A DNA stretch of 64,000 nucleotides from Streptosporangium canum. Its GTDB lineage: Bacteria > Actinomycetota > Actinomycetes > Streptosporangiales > Streptosporangiaceae. The stretch is taken from contig NZ_FOQY01000002.1 in assembly GCF_900113865.1 (NCBI RefSeq), positions 434,001-498,000 on the forward strand. The letters run 5' to 3'. The translations under genes and the position numbers were made by a program. Shown piece after piece: positions 43,550 to 57,031 of the stretch; the stretch's first letter is position 1; the number at the start of each line of letters is the position of its first letter. The notes under the pieces are model-generated. The model did no database searches. It worked only from the letters and a program-made list of their open reading frames with translations, and was not told the DNA's origin.

Positions 43550-44473
43550 GTGAGCAAGGTCGAGGAGTTCGAGGAGCTGCGGCCGCTGCTGTTTTCGATC
43601 GCCTACCGGATTCTGGGCAGTGTGGGTGAGGCCGAGGACGCGGTGCAGGAGACATGGCTGCGCTATGACGGCTCGGCGACCCGGCCCACATCGACCAAAG
43701 CTCTTCTGTCGGCCGCGGTGACGCGGATCTCGATCGATGTGCTGCGCTCCGCGCGGGTGCGGCGGGAGGAGTACGTGGGCCCGTGGTTTCCCGAGCCGCT
43801 GCTGAGCGATCCATATCAGGATCCGGCGCGATCGGTGGAGCTGGCCGACTCGGTGTCGATGGCGGCGCTGCTGCTGCTGGAGCGGCTCAGCCCGCTGGAG
43901 CGCGCGGTGTTTGTGCTGCGGGAGGTGTTCGCCTTCGGGTTCGACGAGGTCGCCGCGGCGGTGGGGCGGTCGGAGGCGGCGTGCCGACAGCTGCTGGTGC
44001 GGGCGCGGCGGCATATGGAGGCCGGGCGGCCGCGCTTCGAAGCGGTCGGCAAAGAGCGGGAGGAGCTGGCGGCGCGGTTCTTCGACGCCCTCCGCGAAGG
44101 CGACGTCGCCGGTCTGCGGGAACTGCTCGCCGCCGACGTATCGATGGTCGGCGATGGCGGTGGCAAGGCCCCGCAGCTGGCCAGGGCCGTCATCGGCGCC
44201 GAGAACGTGGCCCGGCTGATTGCCTCCGTCTTCCCCCGGATAGCCCGGATCGACGTGACGTTCGAGCCGCACGAGGTCAACGGCCAGCCGGGCGCGATCT
44301 TCCACGACCGGGACGGCAGGGTGCTCCACATCCTGGTGCTCGATGTACTCGACGGGCAGATCCAGACGATCCGCTCGGTGATCAACCCCGACAAGCTCGG
44401 GCACGTGGGCCCGGTAGCGGACGCCTGGGCAATCGACCGCGAAGTAAGACAGGCCCGCCGGCCCACGGAATGA
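43550..44473 (+). CDS. ECF41-family RNA polymerase sigma factor with SnoaL-like C terminus
   Basis: A 307-residue protein. Region sigma2 is at ~10-75 (LLFSIAYRILGSVGEAEDAV), sigma4 at ~105-165 (LSPLERAVFVLREVFAFGFD) and a SnoaL/NTF2-like domain at ~175-300. All three ECF41 landmarks are visible: WFPEP in the linker (~79), DGGGK (~202) and NPDKL (~279). In this family the C-terminal domain replaces an anti-sigma factor and tunes activity. GTG 43550 follows GGGAGGGG. It likely transcribes the CMD gene in front and itself from the TGTCACA/CGTC promoter. Confidence 0.94.
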   Translation: MSKVEEFEELRPLLFSIAYRILGSVGEAEDAVQETWLRYDGSATRPTSTKALLSAAVTRISIDVLRSARVRREEYVGPWFPEPLLSDPYQDPARSVELADSVSMAALLLLERLSPLERAVFVLREVFAFGFDEVAAAVGRSEAACRQLLVRARRHMEAGRPRFEAVGKEREELAARFFDALREGDVAGLRELLAADVSMVGDGGGKAPQLARAVIGAENVARLIASVFPRIARIDVTFEPHEVNGQPGAIFHDRDGRVLHILVLDVLDGQIQTIRSVINPDKLGHVGPVADAWAIDREVRQARRPTE

Positions 44474-44486
44474 CCGCAACAACCGA

Positions 44487-44660
44487 CCACGGCCTCGTGA
44501 AGTCGTCCAGGCGCGCCCGCAGCACTGGACGTCCTGCCCGGCTGACGTGCTCGATGAGCTCGTGTCCGAAGCTCGTCCTGCCCGCCGCGGTCGGTCCGTC
44601 GACGCTCACCCGCAGCCGTCCGTCACCGATCGCCAGGATCCGGTCGGCGACCTCCCGGAG
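44487..44660 (-). pseudogene. Fragment of a uridine-kinase-like P-loop protein
   Basis: Minus-strand codons read REVADRILAIGDGRLRVSVD, then GPTAAGRTSFGHELIEHVSR, RPVLRARLDDFTRPW. The P-loop is GPTAAGRTS. Intact relatives continue for ~130 residues after DDF; here the frame enters unrelated sequence. A second nearby frame, 44680-44830, shows LMLWLRHAELSDTLWPGD but cannot be assigned. Confidence 0.5.
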
Positions 44661-44780
44661 AGAACACCCTGGCCGCAGCGTTGAAGGGATGGGATGCCGC
44701 GGAGCCACGCGTTGCGGCCCGCACGTACGTGTCGCCGGGCCAGAGAGTGTCTGACAATTCGGCGTGGCGGAGCCAGAGCA

Positions 44781-45470
44781 TCAGGCAGCCGATGGCGGCG
44801 CCGGCCGGCCGGCGCCCAGCAGTGGCAGCCACACCTCGTCCACGATCTCGACGATCGACTCGTCCGGCACCGCGCGCATCGTCATGAACATGTCGTGGCG
44901 CAACAGGTCCAACGGCAGGTTCACCACGCGGGACGAACGCGGCACGTCGGGCAGCTCGCCGCGCTCGACCGCGCGGGCGACGATCATCTCGAAGGCGGTC
45001 GCCTGGCCGGGCGTGAGGAGGGTGTCGCGTAGCTCGCCGAGGCTGGTGCCGGTGGCGCGGAAATAGTCCACCAGCTGCACGCTCATCAACGTGATCATGC
45101 CTGCGCGGTCAGCGTCGGCGTTGCGCAGGAAGCCGATCGCATCATCGCGGAGGCTGCCGGTGTCGGGCACCGCGATCAGCCGCCAGGACTTGGCGAGAGT
45201 GGCCAGCAGCAGGCCGTCGCGCTGCGGCCAGCGCCGGTAGAGCACAGGACGACTCGTGCCGGCGCGGGCGGCGACCGCTTCGTAGGTGAAGCCGTGATAT
45301 CCGTGCTCGACCAGCACCTCCCACGCGGCGTCGAGGATCGCGTCCTCGAGTTCGGGGCCGCGTCGACGGGATGCGCCGCCACGGATCGTGCCGCCGTCGG
45401 CACGACGTTCCGCCGCCTGCGCCCCGGTCGCCCCGCGCTTACCCGTGATCCGCTCGTGCTTGAGATTCAC
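44781..45470 (-). CDS. TetR-family transcriptional regulator
   Basis: A 229-residue protein from GTG 45470. A basic N-terminal extension of ~35 residues precedes the helix-turn-helix (GYHGFTYEAVAARAGTSRPV and LYRRWPQRDGLLL). A TetR_C_11-type domain follows (LMSVQLVDYFRATGTSLGEL, ERGELPDVPRSSRVVNLPLD). Shorter starts are possible. A near-palindrome lies at 45508-45530 in the upstream region. Its divergent partner seems lost, so the target is unknown. Confidence 0.88.
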   Translation of the reverse strand: MNLKHERITGKRGATGAQAAERRADGGTIRGGASRRRGPELEDAILDAAWEVLVEHGYHGFTYEAVAARAGTSRPVLYRRWPQRDGLLLATLAKSWRLIAVPDTGSLRDDAIGFLRNADADRAGMITLMSVQLVDYFRATGTSLGELRDTLLTPGQATAFEMIVARAVERGELPDVPRSSRVVNLPLDLLRHDMFMTMRAVPDESIVEIVDEVWLPLLGAGRPAPPSAA

Positions 45471-45745
45471 TTGCGTATCTTATCGCGGTGACTTACCGTG
45501 TCCACCATTAGATACAGCTCCGTACTCTAAGGCCCCTTCGTGAACAGGACGTGCTGATGGCCGACAACAGCTTGACCGAGGAGTCCCCGAGCGCGAGCCC
45601 CACGGCGGTGGCGATGCGGCGGATGCTGCCGGTGGACATGGCGGAGCGGGAGGACGGGCTCTTCGTCCGAGCAGGTGCCGGTATGCAACGAGATGCTCAT
45701 CTTCGGCGTGCGTTCGCTGCCGGTCACCTGGTCCTGAGAGAGAAA
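45471..45745. promoter_or_regulatory. TetR upstream region with near-palindrome and possible gene remnant
   Basis: TTAGATAC at 45508-45515 and GTACTCTAA at 45522-45530 form an imperfect inverted repeat suited to the divergent TetR. A plus-strand frame from ATG 45557 (ADNSLTEESPSASPTAVAM, then RRMLPVDMAEREDGLFVRAG) begins like a gene but runs into the convergent terminator and the antisense carboxylase. It may be the 5' stump of a lost TetR target. Confidence 0.35.
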
Positions 45746-45784
45746 CGTGAAACCGGCCGCGCCGGGGCTGCGGCCGGTTTCACG
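45746..45784 (-). terminator. Rho-independent terminator of the carboxylase gene
   Basis: A perfect 15-bp stem, CGTGAAACCGGCCGC with GCGGCCGGTTTCACG, and a 9-base loop lie 6 bp past the stop at 45790. On the minus strand the stem is followed by TTTCTCTCTC. Strong stem plus pyrimidine/U tract is typical. Confidence 0.88.
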
Positions 45785-45789
45785 GAGCG

Positions 45790-51261
<5,472 letters not shown>

Positions 51262-51396
51262 CAGCTGAAACTCCCAACTACCCACGCACAGAAGGCGACG
51301 TCCGGGACCCGGAGCGTCGCCTGTACCTATCTACACCCTGCTCGATTACCGCCGGGTATACCAATGTCCCGCATCGTGCATGGCGGAGCCGCTCCG

Positions 51397-51413
51397 TTGT
51401 GGGAACTCCACAA
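51397..51413. promoter_or_regulatory. Palindrome upstream of the carboxylase
   Basis: TTGTGG and CCACAA flank five bases at 51397-51413. It lies about 136 bp upstream of the carboxylase start, in the intergenic region shared with erm. It could be the operator of a fatty-acid or biotin regulator; no such regulator is adjacent. The rest of 51262-51635 shows no gene. Confidence 0.5.
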
Positions 51414-51635
51414 AAAGCGCGCCGGCCACACCGTCCGGCTGCCGTTTCACGCAAGGTCTACCACAAAACACGACTGCGCCCTGCGACATGGGTGACCGGA
51501 GAGACGCCCGGATCGCCGAAACCGGCCAGGCGGCCGGACCGAACGTCCGGTTCGAGGACGTGGCCTCGCGCAGGGTCACCCGGCGGCCGTAAAACCGTTT
51601 GTGCGCGCGGCGCGCGGCTCCCTAACCTGAGCCGC

Positions 51636-51704
51636 ATGTCGTTCACGTGCCACGCGCCGCAGTTCTTCATCCGCTTCCGCCACAACCCGGCCCTGGGCCG
51701 GTAG
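51636..51704 (+). CDS. Candidate erm leader peptide with RFR motif
   Basis: ATG 51636 opens a 22-codon frame that reads SFTCHAPQFFIRFRHNPALG followed by R and a stop at 51702. It ends 77 bp before erm, with two hairpins between. Inducible erm genes use such peptides to stall the ribosome when a macrolide is bound; RFR fits the Arg-x-Arg stalling motif known from ermD-type leaders. There is no strong ribosome-binding site (CTGAGCCGC). The assignment is from position and motif only. Confidence 0.6.
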   Translation: MSFTCHAPQFFIRFRHNPALGR

Positions 51705-51763
51705 AGAGGGCCCCTGCCTCTCTCTGCGCGAGCCCTGGGCCTCCGAGACCACTTCCTCTCGGA
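51703..51763 (+). promoter_or_regulatory. Attenuator-like hairpins before erm
   Basis: Stem 1: AGAGAGG at 51703-51709 with CCTCTCT at 51717-51723, starting at the leader stop codon. Stem 2: TCCGAGA at 51742-51748 with TCTCGGA at 51757-51763, five bases before the AAAGGG ribosome-binding site of erm. The arrangement suits translational attenuation. Confidence 0.55.
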
Positions 51764-51781
51764 CCCGAAAGGGCAACACCT

Positions 51782-52609
51782 GTGGCGCAGTCCTTCGCTC
51801 ACGGAAACTACTCGCACACCCAGAAGAAAGCCCGCGGCGGCGGCGGCAGAACCGGCCGCGACCAGGCCAGGCGCACCCTGTCGCAGAACTTCGTCGTCGA
51901 CCCCGACGCCGTCGCCCGGATCGTCGAGGCCACCGGCCCGCACGACCTGGTGCTGGAGCCCGGCGCGGGAGAGGGCGTCCTGACCCGGGCGCTCGCCGAG
52001 ACCTGCGGCCAGGTCGTCGGCTACGAGGTCGATCCGCTGCTGGCGGGGAGGCTGGCCGCCCGCACCCGGGACGACGCCCGCATCCGCGTCGTCCGGGGAG
52101 ACTTCCTGGCCGCCCGCGCGCCGCGCGAGCCGTTCGCGGTCGCCGGGAACATCCCCTACTCGATCACCTCGAAGATCGTCGACTGGTGCCTGCGGGCGCC
52201 CGGGCTCACCTCGGCCACCCTGACCACCCAGCTGGAGTACGCCCGCAAACGCACCGGCGACTTCGGCCGGTGGAGCATGCTGACCGTGCAGACCTGGCCC
52301 TGGTACAGCTGGGAGCTGCTGGGCCACCTCAGCCGTGAGGTGTTCCGGCCCGTCCCCGCGGTCGACTCGGCCATCCTGCGGATCGAACGCCGCTCCCAGG
52401 CGCCTGATCTGCCGGGCTACCGGGCCTTCGTCGAGTACGGCTTCACCGGCCTGGGCGGCTCCCTGCACGCGACCATGCGGCTGCGCTACCCGGCCGACCG
52501 GGTCGACGCGGCCTTCGCCGCCGCGGGCGTCGCCCGCGGCACGGTCGTCGCGCACGTCCACCCCGATCTGTGGCCGGTCCTCTTCGACCGTCTCCACCAC
52601 ACCGGGTGA
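51782..52609 (+). CDS. erm: Erm 23S rRNA (adenine-2058 N6) methyltransferase
   Basis: A 275-residue class I methyltransferase of the Erm/KsgA family. The motifs are RRTLSQNFVVDPDAVARIVE (substrate entry), EPGAGEGVLTRALAE (SAM motif I), GYEVDPLL (motif II), GDFLA (motif III) and the catalytic GNIPYSIT (motif IV). The N terminus has a basic stretch (THTQKKARGGGGRTG-like) seen in actinomycete Erm proteins. Erm methylates A2058 and blocks macrolides, lincosamides and streptogramin B. GTG 51782 has AAAGGG eight bases upstream. The leader and hairpins suggest drug-induced control. Confidence 0.92.
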   Translation: MAQSFAHGNYSHTQKKARGGGGRTGRDQARRTLSQNFVVDPDAVARIVEATGPHDLVLEPGAGEGVLTRALAETCGQVVGYEVDPLLAGRLAARTRDDARIRVVRGDFLAARAPREPFAVAGNIPYSITSKIVDWCLRAPGLTSATLTTQLEYARKRTGDFGRWSMLTVQTWPWYSWELLGHLSREVFRPVPAVDSAILRIERRSQAPDLPGYRAFVEYGFTGLGGSLHATMRLRYPADRVDAAFAAAGVARGTVVAHVHPDLWPVLFDRLHHTG

Positions 52610-52686
52610 TCACCCGGCCGGGGACCGCGCCACGCGGTCCCCGGCCCGCTCCACCGCACCCACGCCGACAACCGAAAAGAGGCGCC

Positions 52687-53649
52687 ATGTCCCTGTCACC
52701 GACCTATGACGACGTCCGGAGCGCTGCCGCCCGCATCGCGCCGCACACCCACCGCACCCCGGTGCTGCGCTCACGCCGGATCAACGAACAGGTCGGCGCC
52801 GACGTGGTGTTCAAGTGCGAGAACTTCCAGCGCATGGGCGCCTTCAAGTTCCGCGGCGCGTTCAACGCCCTGTCGCGGTTCACCCCCGAGCGGCGGCGCG
52901 CCGGCGTGGTCGCCTATTCCTCGGGCAACCACGCCCAGGCGATCGCCCTGGCCGCCCGGCTGCTGGAGATCCCGGCCACGCTCGTCATGCCACACGACGC
53001 GCCGGCCGCGAAGGTGGCCGCCACCAAGGGGTACGGCGGGCAGGTCGTCACCTACGACCGCTACACCGAGGACCGGGAGGAGATCGGCCGTGCGCTGGCC
53101 GACGGCCGCGGCCTCACGCTGATCCCGCCCTACGACCACCCTCACGTGATCGCCGGTCAGGGCACCGCCGCCAAGGAACTGTTCGACGAGGTCGGCGACC
53201 TCGACGCGATCTTCGTGCCTCTCGGCGGCGGCGGGCTGCTCTCCGGCACGGCGCTGTCGGCCCGGGCGCTCTCGCCCGGCTGCGAGCTGTACGGCGTCGA
53301 GCCCGAAGCCGGAAACGACGGCCAGCGGTCCCTGCGCCAAGGGGCCGTCGTCCACATCGACACCCCCGAGACCATCGCCGACGGCGCGCAGACCCAGCAT
53401 CTCGGCACCCACACGTTCGAGATCATCCGCCGCGAGGTCGACGACATCCTCACCGCCACCGACGCCGAACTCGTCGAGTGCATGCGGATCTTCGGGTCTG
53501 TCATGAAGATCGTCGTCGAGCCCACCGGGTGCCTCGGTTTCGCCGCTGTCCGCAAACTCGCCCCCCGGCTGCGCGGCCGGCGGATCGGGGTGATCGTCAG
53601 CGGCGGCAACGTCGACCTCGACCGCTTCGTGTCGCTGCTGGCCCCATGA
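52687..53649 (+). CDS. Threonine dehydratase/serine racemase-like PLP enzyme
   Basis: A 320-residue fold-type II PLP enzyme. The motifs are KCENFQRMGAFKFRGAFNAL with the Schiff-base Lys near 54, SSGNHAQAIALAARLL (substrate loop), VPLGGGGLLSGTALSA (phosphate loop) and a C-terminal VSGGNVDLD. It has no ACT domain, so it is the single-domain catabolic threonine dehydratase or serine racemase type. It would deaminate Thr/Ser or racemise Ser/Asp. ATG 52687 follows AAAAGAGG. It starts 77 bp after erm on the same strand; a functional link is not obvious. Confidence 0.9.
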   Translation: MSLSPTYDDVRSAAARIAPHTHRTPVLRSRRINEQVGADVVFKCENFQRMGAFKFRGAFNALSRFTPERRRAGVVAYSSGNHAQAIALAARLLEIPATLVMPHDAPAAKVAATKGYGGQVVTYDRYTEDREEIGRALADGRGLTLIPPYDHPHVIAGQGTAAKELFDEVGDLDAIFVPLGGGGLLSGTALSARALSPGCELYGVEPEAGNDGQRSLRQGAVVHIDTPETIADGAQTQHLGTHTFEIIRREVDDILTATDAELVECMRIFGSVMKIVVEPTGCLGFAAVRKLAPRLRGRRIGVIVSGGNVDLDRFVSLLAP

Positions 53650-53996
53650 CCACCGGCCGGCACGGAGAGGGCGCCGACGGTGTCCGCGTCAACCATGTGG
53701 TCACCGGCACTGTTCGGGGCGGTTTTCATGGCAATCCGCGCCCTTCGGCGGAGCTCCGAAGCCTCCCGAGCCGGAAAATGTCGGGCAGGACCCGGGTGGC
53801 CTCGTACTTCGGGCCGCACAGGTGGTACCGTTAATCCAGTTGCAGTTGCGGTACCCATGAAACTCTGTGTGCACCTGGCGGGATGTGACCCTCAGGTGCA
53901 TTTTGTTTTACCGGTCATCTCCGGTGGGCTCATCGCGGCGACGCGAAATCCGTGCAAGGCGGATTTCGGCTCTGCCCCCTATCGAAGGAGATTGAC
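53650..53996. other. Leader region of the cold-shock gene
   Basis: 347 bp without a supportable gene. The last ~150 bp (from about 53830) are less GC-rich, with CAGTTGCAGTTGCGG and CAGGTGCATTTTGTTT. That fits the long structured 5' leader usual for cold-shock genes. A GAAGGAG site precedes the ATG at 53997. Confidence 0.5.
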
Positions 53997-54200
53997 ATGG
54001 CGACTGGAACCGTGAAGTGGTTCAACTCGGAAAAGGGCTTCGGCTTCATCGAGCAGGACGGCGGCGGCGCCGACGTCTTCGCCCACTACTCCAACATCGC
54101 TGCCCAGGGCTACCGTGAGCTGCAGGAGGGCCAGAAGGTCTCCTTCGACATCACGCAGGGCCAGAAGGGCCCGCAGGCCGAGAACATCGTTCCGGTCTGA
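53997..54200 (+). CDS. CspA-family cold-shock protein
   Basis: A 67-residue OB-fold protein with both RNA-binding motifs: [20 protein letters not shown] (RNP1) and DVFAHYSNI (RNP2), ending [18 protein letters not shown]. Length and sequence are typical of actinobacterial CspA-type RNA chaperones that melt RNA structure at low temperature or in growth. ATG 53997 follows GAAGGAGATTGAC. A strong terminator follows directly, so it is monocistronic. Confidence 0.97.
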   Translation: MATGTVKWFNSEKGFGFIEQDGGGADVFAHYSNIAAQGYRELQEGQKVSFDITQGQKGPQAENIVPV

Positions 54201-54216
54201 CGCAGCACACGCCCGA

Positions 54217-54252
54217 GACAGGGCCCGCACCCGAAAAGGTGCGGGCCCTGTC
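54217..54252 (+). terminator. Rho-independent terminator of the cold-shock gene
   Basis: A perfect 15-bp stem, GACAGGGCCCGCACC with GGTGCGGGCCCTGTC, and loop CGAAAA are followed by CCGTTTTG. It starts 16 bp after the stop codon. Confidence 0.92.
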
Positions 54253-54343
54253 CCGTTTTGAGGGGCGGAGACGGCGTCACCACCATCGCGCCGGACGGTA
54301 GGACACGGGGTTCCGGTGGGGCTCCGTCACCGGACGCACTGGA

Positions 54344-54769
54344 TCATCGGTAGTAGCCCTCGACCGCCTTGCTCGCCTCCTCGAACAGCGCCGGGCCTTC
54401 CTGGCGGGCGCCGGCGCCTGTGGCCGGCGGCTTGAGGCCGGTGAGCTGTTCGGTGGAGAGCGCGAACACGACGCGGCCGAGGCCGGATCGTTCGATGGCG
54501 CCCGCGCACATGCCGCAGGGCTGGCAGCTGGTGTACATGGTGGTGGCGGCGGCGGTCTCGGGGTCGAGTTCGCGGGCCGCCCATCTGGCCAGCTTCAGCT
54601 CGGGGTGGGCGGTGATGTCGGAGTCGGTGAGGACGGTGTTGCGGTCTTCGGCGATCACGCTGCCGTCCGGTCCCGCCAGCAGTGATCCGAACGGCGGGTC
54701 TCCGGCCGTCCGTGCCGTACCGGCGAGCTCGATGGCCCTGCGCAGAAGGCGTTCGTCGTCGTGTGTCAC
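54344..54769 (-). CDS. Nucleoside/guanine deaminase-like (CMP/dCMP deaminase superfamily) protein
   Basis: A 141-residue zinc deaminase with TAHPELKLARWAARELD, where His-Pro-Glu replaces the usual His-Ala-Glu, and the second zinc motif MYTSCQPCGMCAGAIERSG. The layout fits nucleoside or guanine deaminases and tRNA-adenosine-deaminase-like proteins. GTG 54769 overlaps the stop of the LLM oxidoreductase (GTGA) and follows GGAGC. The two genes are translationally coupled. The substrate is not determined. Confidence 0.87.
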   Translation of the reverse strand: MTHDDERLLRRAIELAGTARTAGDPPFGSLLAGPDGSVIAEDRNTVLTDSDITAHPELKLARWAARELDPETAAATTMYTSCQPCGMCAGAIERSGLGRVVFALSTEQLTGLKPPATGAGARQEGPALFEEASKAVEGYYR

Positions 54770-55632
54770 TGGTGCTCCGGCGGTGTGAAGGTGTTGTGGT
54801 CCCGGCAGGCGGCTACGGTCGCGAGGGCCTGCCATGCGGTCTCCGGACGGCACGTCTCGCGCGGGTCGCCGTTGAACGGGTCGAGCACGACGGTGTCGGC
54901 GCCGAGGAGGCGCAGCTGTTCCAGGTCGTCGACGACCTGGTCGATCGTGCCCTCGCCGGCGAGCCGTCCGGGGTCGGTGATCGGCGACTCGGTGAGTCGC
55001 AGGGCGATGCGGGGGGCCATGGCGGGCACCGGGCGTCCCTGCTCGTCCGCGACGGTCCTCAGCCGGTCCACCGCCTCGCGCAGCCAGGGAAGGGTGGACC
55101 GCAGCGGATGCCATGCGTCGCCGAGGCGTACCGCCCGGCGCAGGCCGGCGTCGCTGTTGCCGCCGACCCAGATCGGTATCCGCCCGCTCCGGTAATCCTT
55201 GTCGTCGCCCCAGGCGCTGCGCACGGCCCGGAGGTGATCGTCGGTCAGCTTCCCGCGCTGCTGGAACGGGACGCCGAGTGCCTCGAACTCCTGCCTCGCC
55301 CATCCGGAGGCCACGCCGAGGACCAGCCGTCCCCCGCTGAGCTGGTTGAGGTTGGCGGCCATGCGGGCGATGAGCAGCGGGTGCCGGTACGGCACGATGA
55401 GCACCGTGGTCCCGAGCCGGACCCGGCTGGTGATCCCGGCCAGCCACGAGAGGGTGGTGAAGGGTTCGTAGAACGGCGCCGGGTACTGCTCCGCGACGTC
55501 GGGTGTCACCACGACGTGGTCGGAGACCATCAGCAGGTCGAAGCCCAGTCCCTCCACCGTCTGCGCCCAGCTCCGCAGCATGCCGGGATCGGTACCAGGT
55601 CCAAAATTTGGGACATTAATGCCTATTTGCAC
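54766..55632 (-). CDS. LLM-class F420-dependent oxidoreductase
   Basis: A 288-residue luciferase-like monooxygenase-fold protein. It opens VQIGINVPNFGPGTDPGMLR, has GFDLLMVSDHVVVTP, RVRLGTTVLIVPYRHPLLIA, LSGGRLVLGVASGW and the C-terminal FNGDPRET. The LVLGVASGW(x)EF region is typical of F420-dependent rather than FMN-dependent members. GTG 55632 is the start. It is coupled to the deaminase downstream and divergent from an Lrp/AsnC regulator 93 bp away, the likely controller. The substrate is unknown. Confidence 0.9.
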   Translation of the reverse strand: MQIGINVPNFGPGTDPGMLRSWAQTVEGLGFDLLMVSDHVVVTPDVAEQYPAPFYEPFTTLSWLAGITSRVRLGTTVLIVPYRHPLLIARMAANLNQLSGGRLVLGVASGWARQEFEALGVPFQQRGKLTDDHLRAVRSAWGDDKDYRSGRIPIWVGGNSDAGLRRAVRLGDAWHPLRSTLPWLREAVDRLRTVADEQGRPVPAMAPRIALRLTESPITDPGRLAGEGTIDQVVDDLEQLRLLGADTVVLDPFNGDPRETCRPETAWQALATVAACRDHNTFTPPEHQ

Positions 55633-55725
55633 CCGTTCAGGGTATCCAGTGGCCCCCTCCCGCCGGAAGAGACTTGTCCCGGCGTATAACCCTATAAGCC
55701 GTGGATCTGCCGGTACCTTTGCCCG

Positions 55726-56178
55726 ATGACCGAGATTCTTGACGCGACCGACTGGGCGATCCTGGCCGAGGTCCAGAGAGACGGCCGTATCCCGCTCACC
55801 GAACTGGGGCGGCGGGTGAACCTCAGCGCCTCCGCGACGACCGAGCGGGTCAAGCGGCTGGAGGCGGCGGGCGTCATCACCGGCTACCACGCCGCCGTCG
55901 ACCTGGCGAAGGTCGGCCTCCCCGTGCTCGCCGTGGTGCGCCTCAAGTATCCCGGCAGCCAGCACCAGCAGCTGTACCGGCTGCTCGACGAGCGCTTCGA
56001 GATCCTGGAATGCCTCAGGACCACCGGCGACGACTGCTACACGCTGAAGGTGGCCACGGCCTCCATGCCCCACCTCGAACAGCTCGTCAACGAACTGGGC
56101 AGGCTCGGCAGCACCACCACCAATATCGTCTACAGCCAGACACTGCCCTACCGCGGGCCTCGGGGGCCGCGGACCTGA
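55726..56178 (+). CDS. Lrp/AsnC-family transcriptional regulator
   Basis: A 150-residue regulator with an AsnC-type helix-turn-helix (DATDWAILAEVQRDGRIPLT, ELGRRVNLSASATTERVKRL) and a RAM ligand-binding domain (AVVRLKYPGSQHQQLYRLLD, CLRTTGDDCYTLKVATAS). Members bind amino acids and form oligomers on DNA. It is divergent from the LLM oxidoreductase-deaminase pair, whose control it probably provides. Confidence 0.93.
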   Translation: MTEILDATDWAILAEVQRDGRIPLTELGRRVNLSASATTERVKRLEAAGVITGYHAAVDLAKVGLPVLAVVRLKYPGSQHQQLYRLLDERFEILECLRTTGDDCYTLKVATASMPHLEQLVNELGRLGSTTTNIVYSQTLPYRGPRGPRT

Positions 56179-56514
56179 GACGCGCGGCAGCCGTACGGAC
56201 CCCGCCAAGCCGCCGCACGATCCCGGCCGCCTACCGGTCGACGAGTCGCCCTCGGCCCTGGATGTGTAACTTCCGCCCTTAAACGGCCGAGGTTTTCGGC
56301 GCTATTCGGCCAGGAGCAGACACGCTGCTGCCCCTCCGGGGATAAGAGCCCACTTCTGAGAACAGAACGCCGACGACAACCCCGACACGATCAGCACGGC
56401 TCTCAACCAGGGGTGTCTGGAACGTTCGCCCGTCCGTCTTCATCTCGTAGAACACCGAGCATGGCCTTACCCATCCTAATGATCATCCAGGCCAACGTCA
56501 GGGGTGCCAAGCCA
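56179..56514. other. 336-bp gap, no clear gene
   Basis: Between Lrp and a convergent membrane protein gene. On the minus strand, around 56405-56520, one frame reads GLAPLTLAWMIIRMGKAML and then GVLRDEDGRANVPDTPG. It lacks a start and may be debris. No strong terminator was found. Confidence 0.35.
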
Positions 56515-56994
56515 TCAGGCTCGGGTAGAACGGATGGGTCCGCTCGCGGTGGACTCCGGTTGCGCTTCAGGTAGTGGCGCGGTGGGGCTTCGTCGCAGCA
56601 TCGGGATGAGCACGGCCGCGACTGCCAGGTGCATGAGCGACAACACGCTCTTTGTGCTGGAGGTCGCTTCGACGCCGAGGATCGGCACAAAGGACAACAT
56701 CAGTACCGCGATGGCGATCACGGTCCAGATGGTTCTGGCCCGGCGGACGTACCGCTCCAGCACAACGAGCGCACTCCAGCCGAGCAAGGCCATGGCCAGC
56801 GTGGAGCCGATGACGAGCGGCAGGCTCACGATCGTGGGGGGTTGTCCGTTGCGCTGATCGACCCTGAGGTCGATGTCCAGCAGGTGAGCGACGAGCCACA
56901 CCAGACCGGTGGCCAGCGCCGCACCACCAACCGCGATGGCTCTGACGCGCCGAGTAGAGGTGCCGGTCAGCACGGATTGGGAGGTCGTAGTCAT
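56515..56994 (-). CDS. DUF6069-type four-helix membrane protein
   Basis: A 159-residue protein with four membrane helices (AIAVGGAALATGLVWLVAHL, LPLVIGSTLAMALLGWSALV, IWTVIAIAVLMLSFVPI, LMHLAVAAVLIPML). A polar stretch, DIDLRVDQRNGQPPTIV, lies after helix 1. This matches a small actinobacterial family of unknown function. ATG 56994 is the start. It follows the FMN reductase by 37 bp on the same strand and may be co-transcribed with it. Confidence 0.75.
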   Translation of the reverse strand: MTTTSQSVLTGTSTRRVRAIAVGGAALATGLVWLVAHLLDIDLRVDQRNGQPPTIVSLPLVIGSTLAMALLGWSALVVLERYVRRARTIWTVIAIAVLMLSFVPILGVEATSSTKSVLSLMHLAVAAVLIPMLRRSPTAPLPEAQPESTASGPIRSTRA

Positions 56995-57031
56995 GATCTG
57001 TTCCTTTATGAGGTGGGGGTATCCAAAACGA

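Noticed and set aside
54344..55632. A fused deaminase-oxidoreductase protein
   Set aside because: The frames overlap by 4 bp (GTGA) with a stop between them, so they are two coupled genes.
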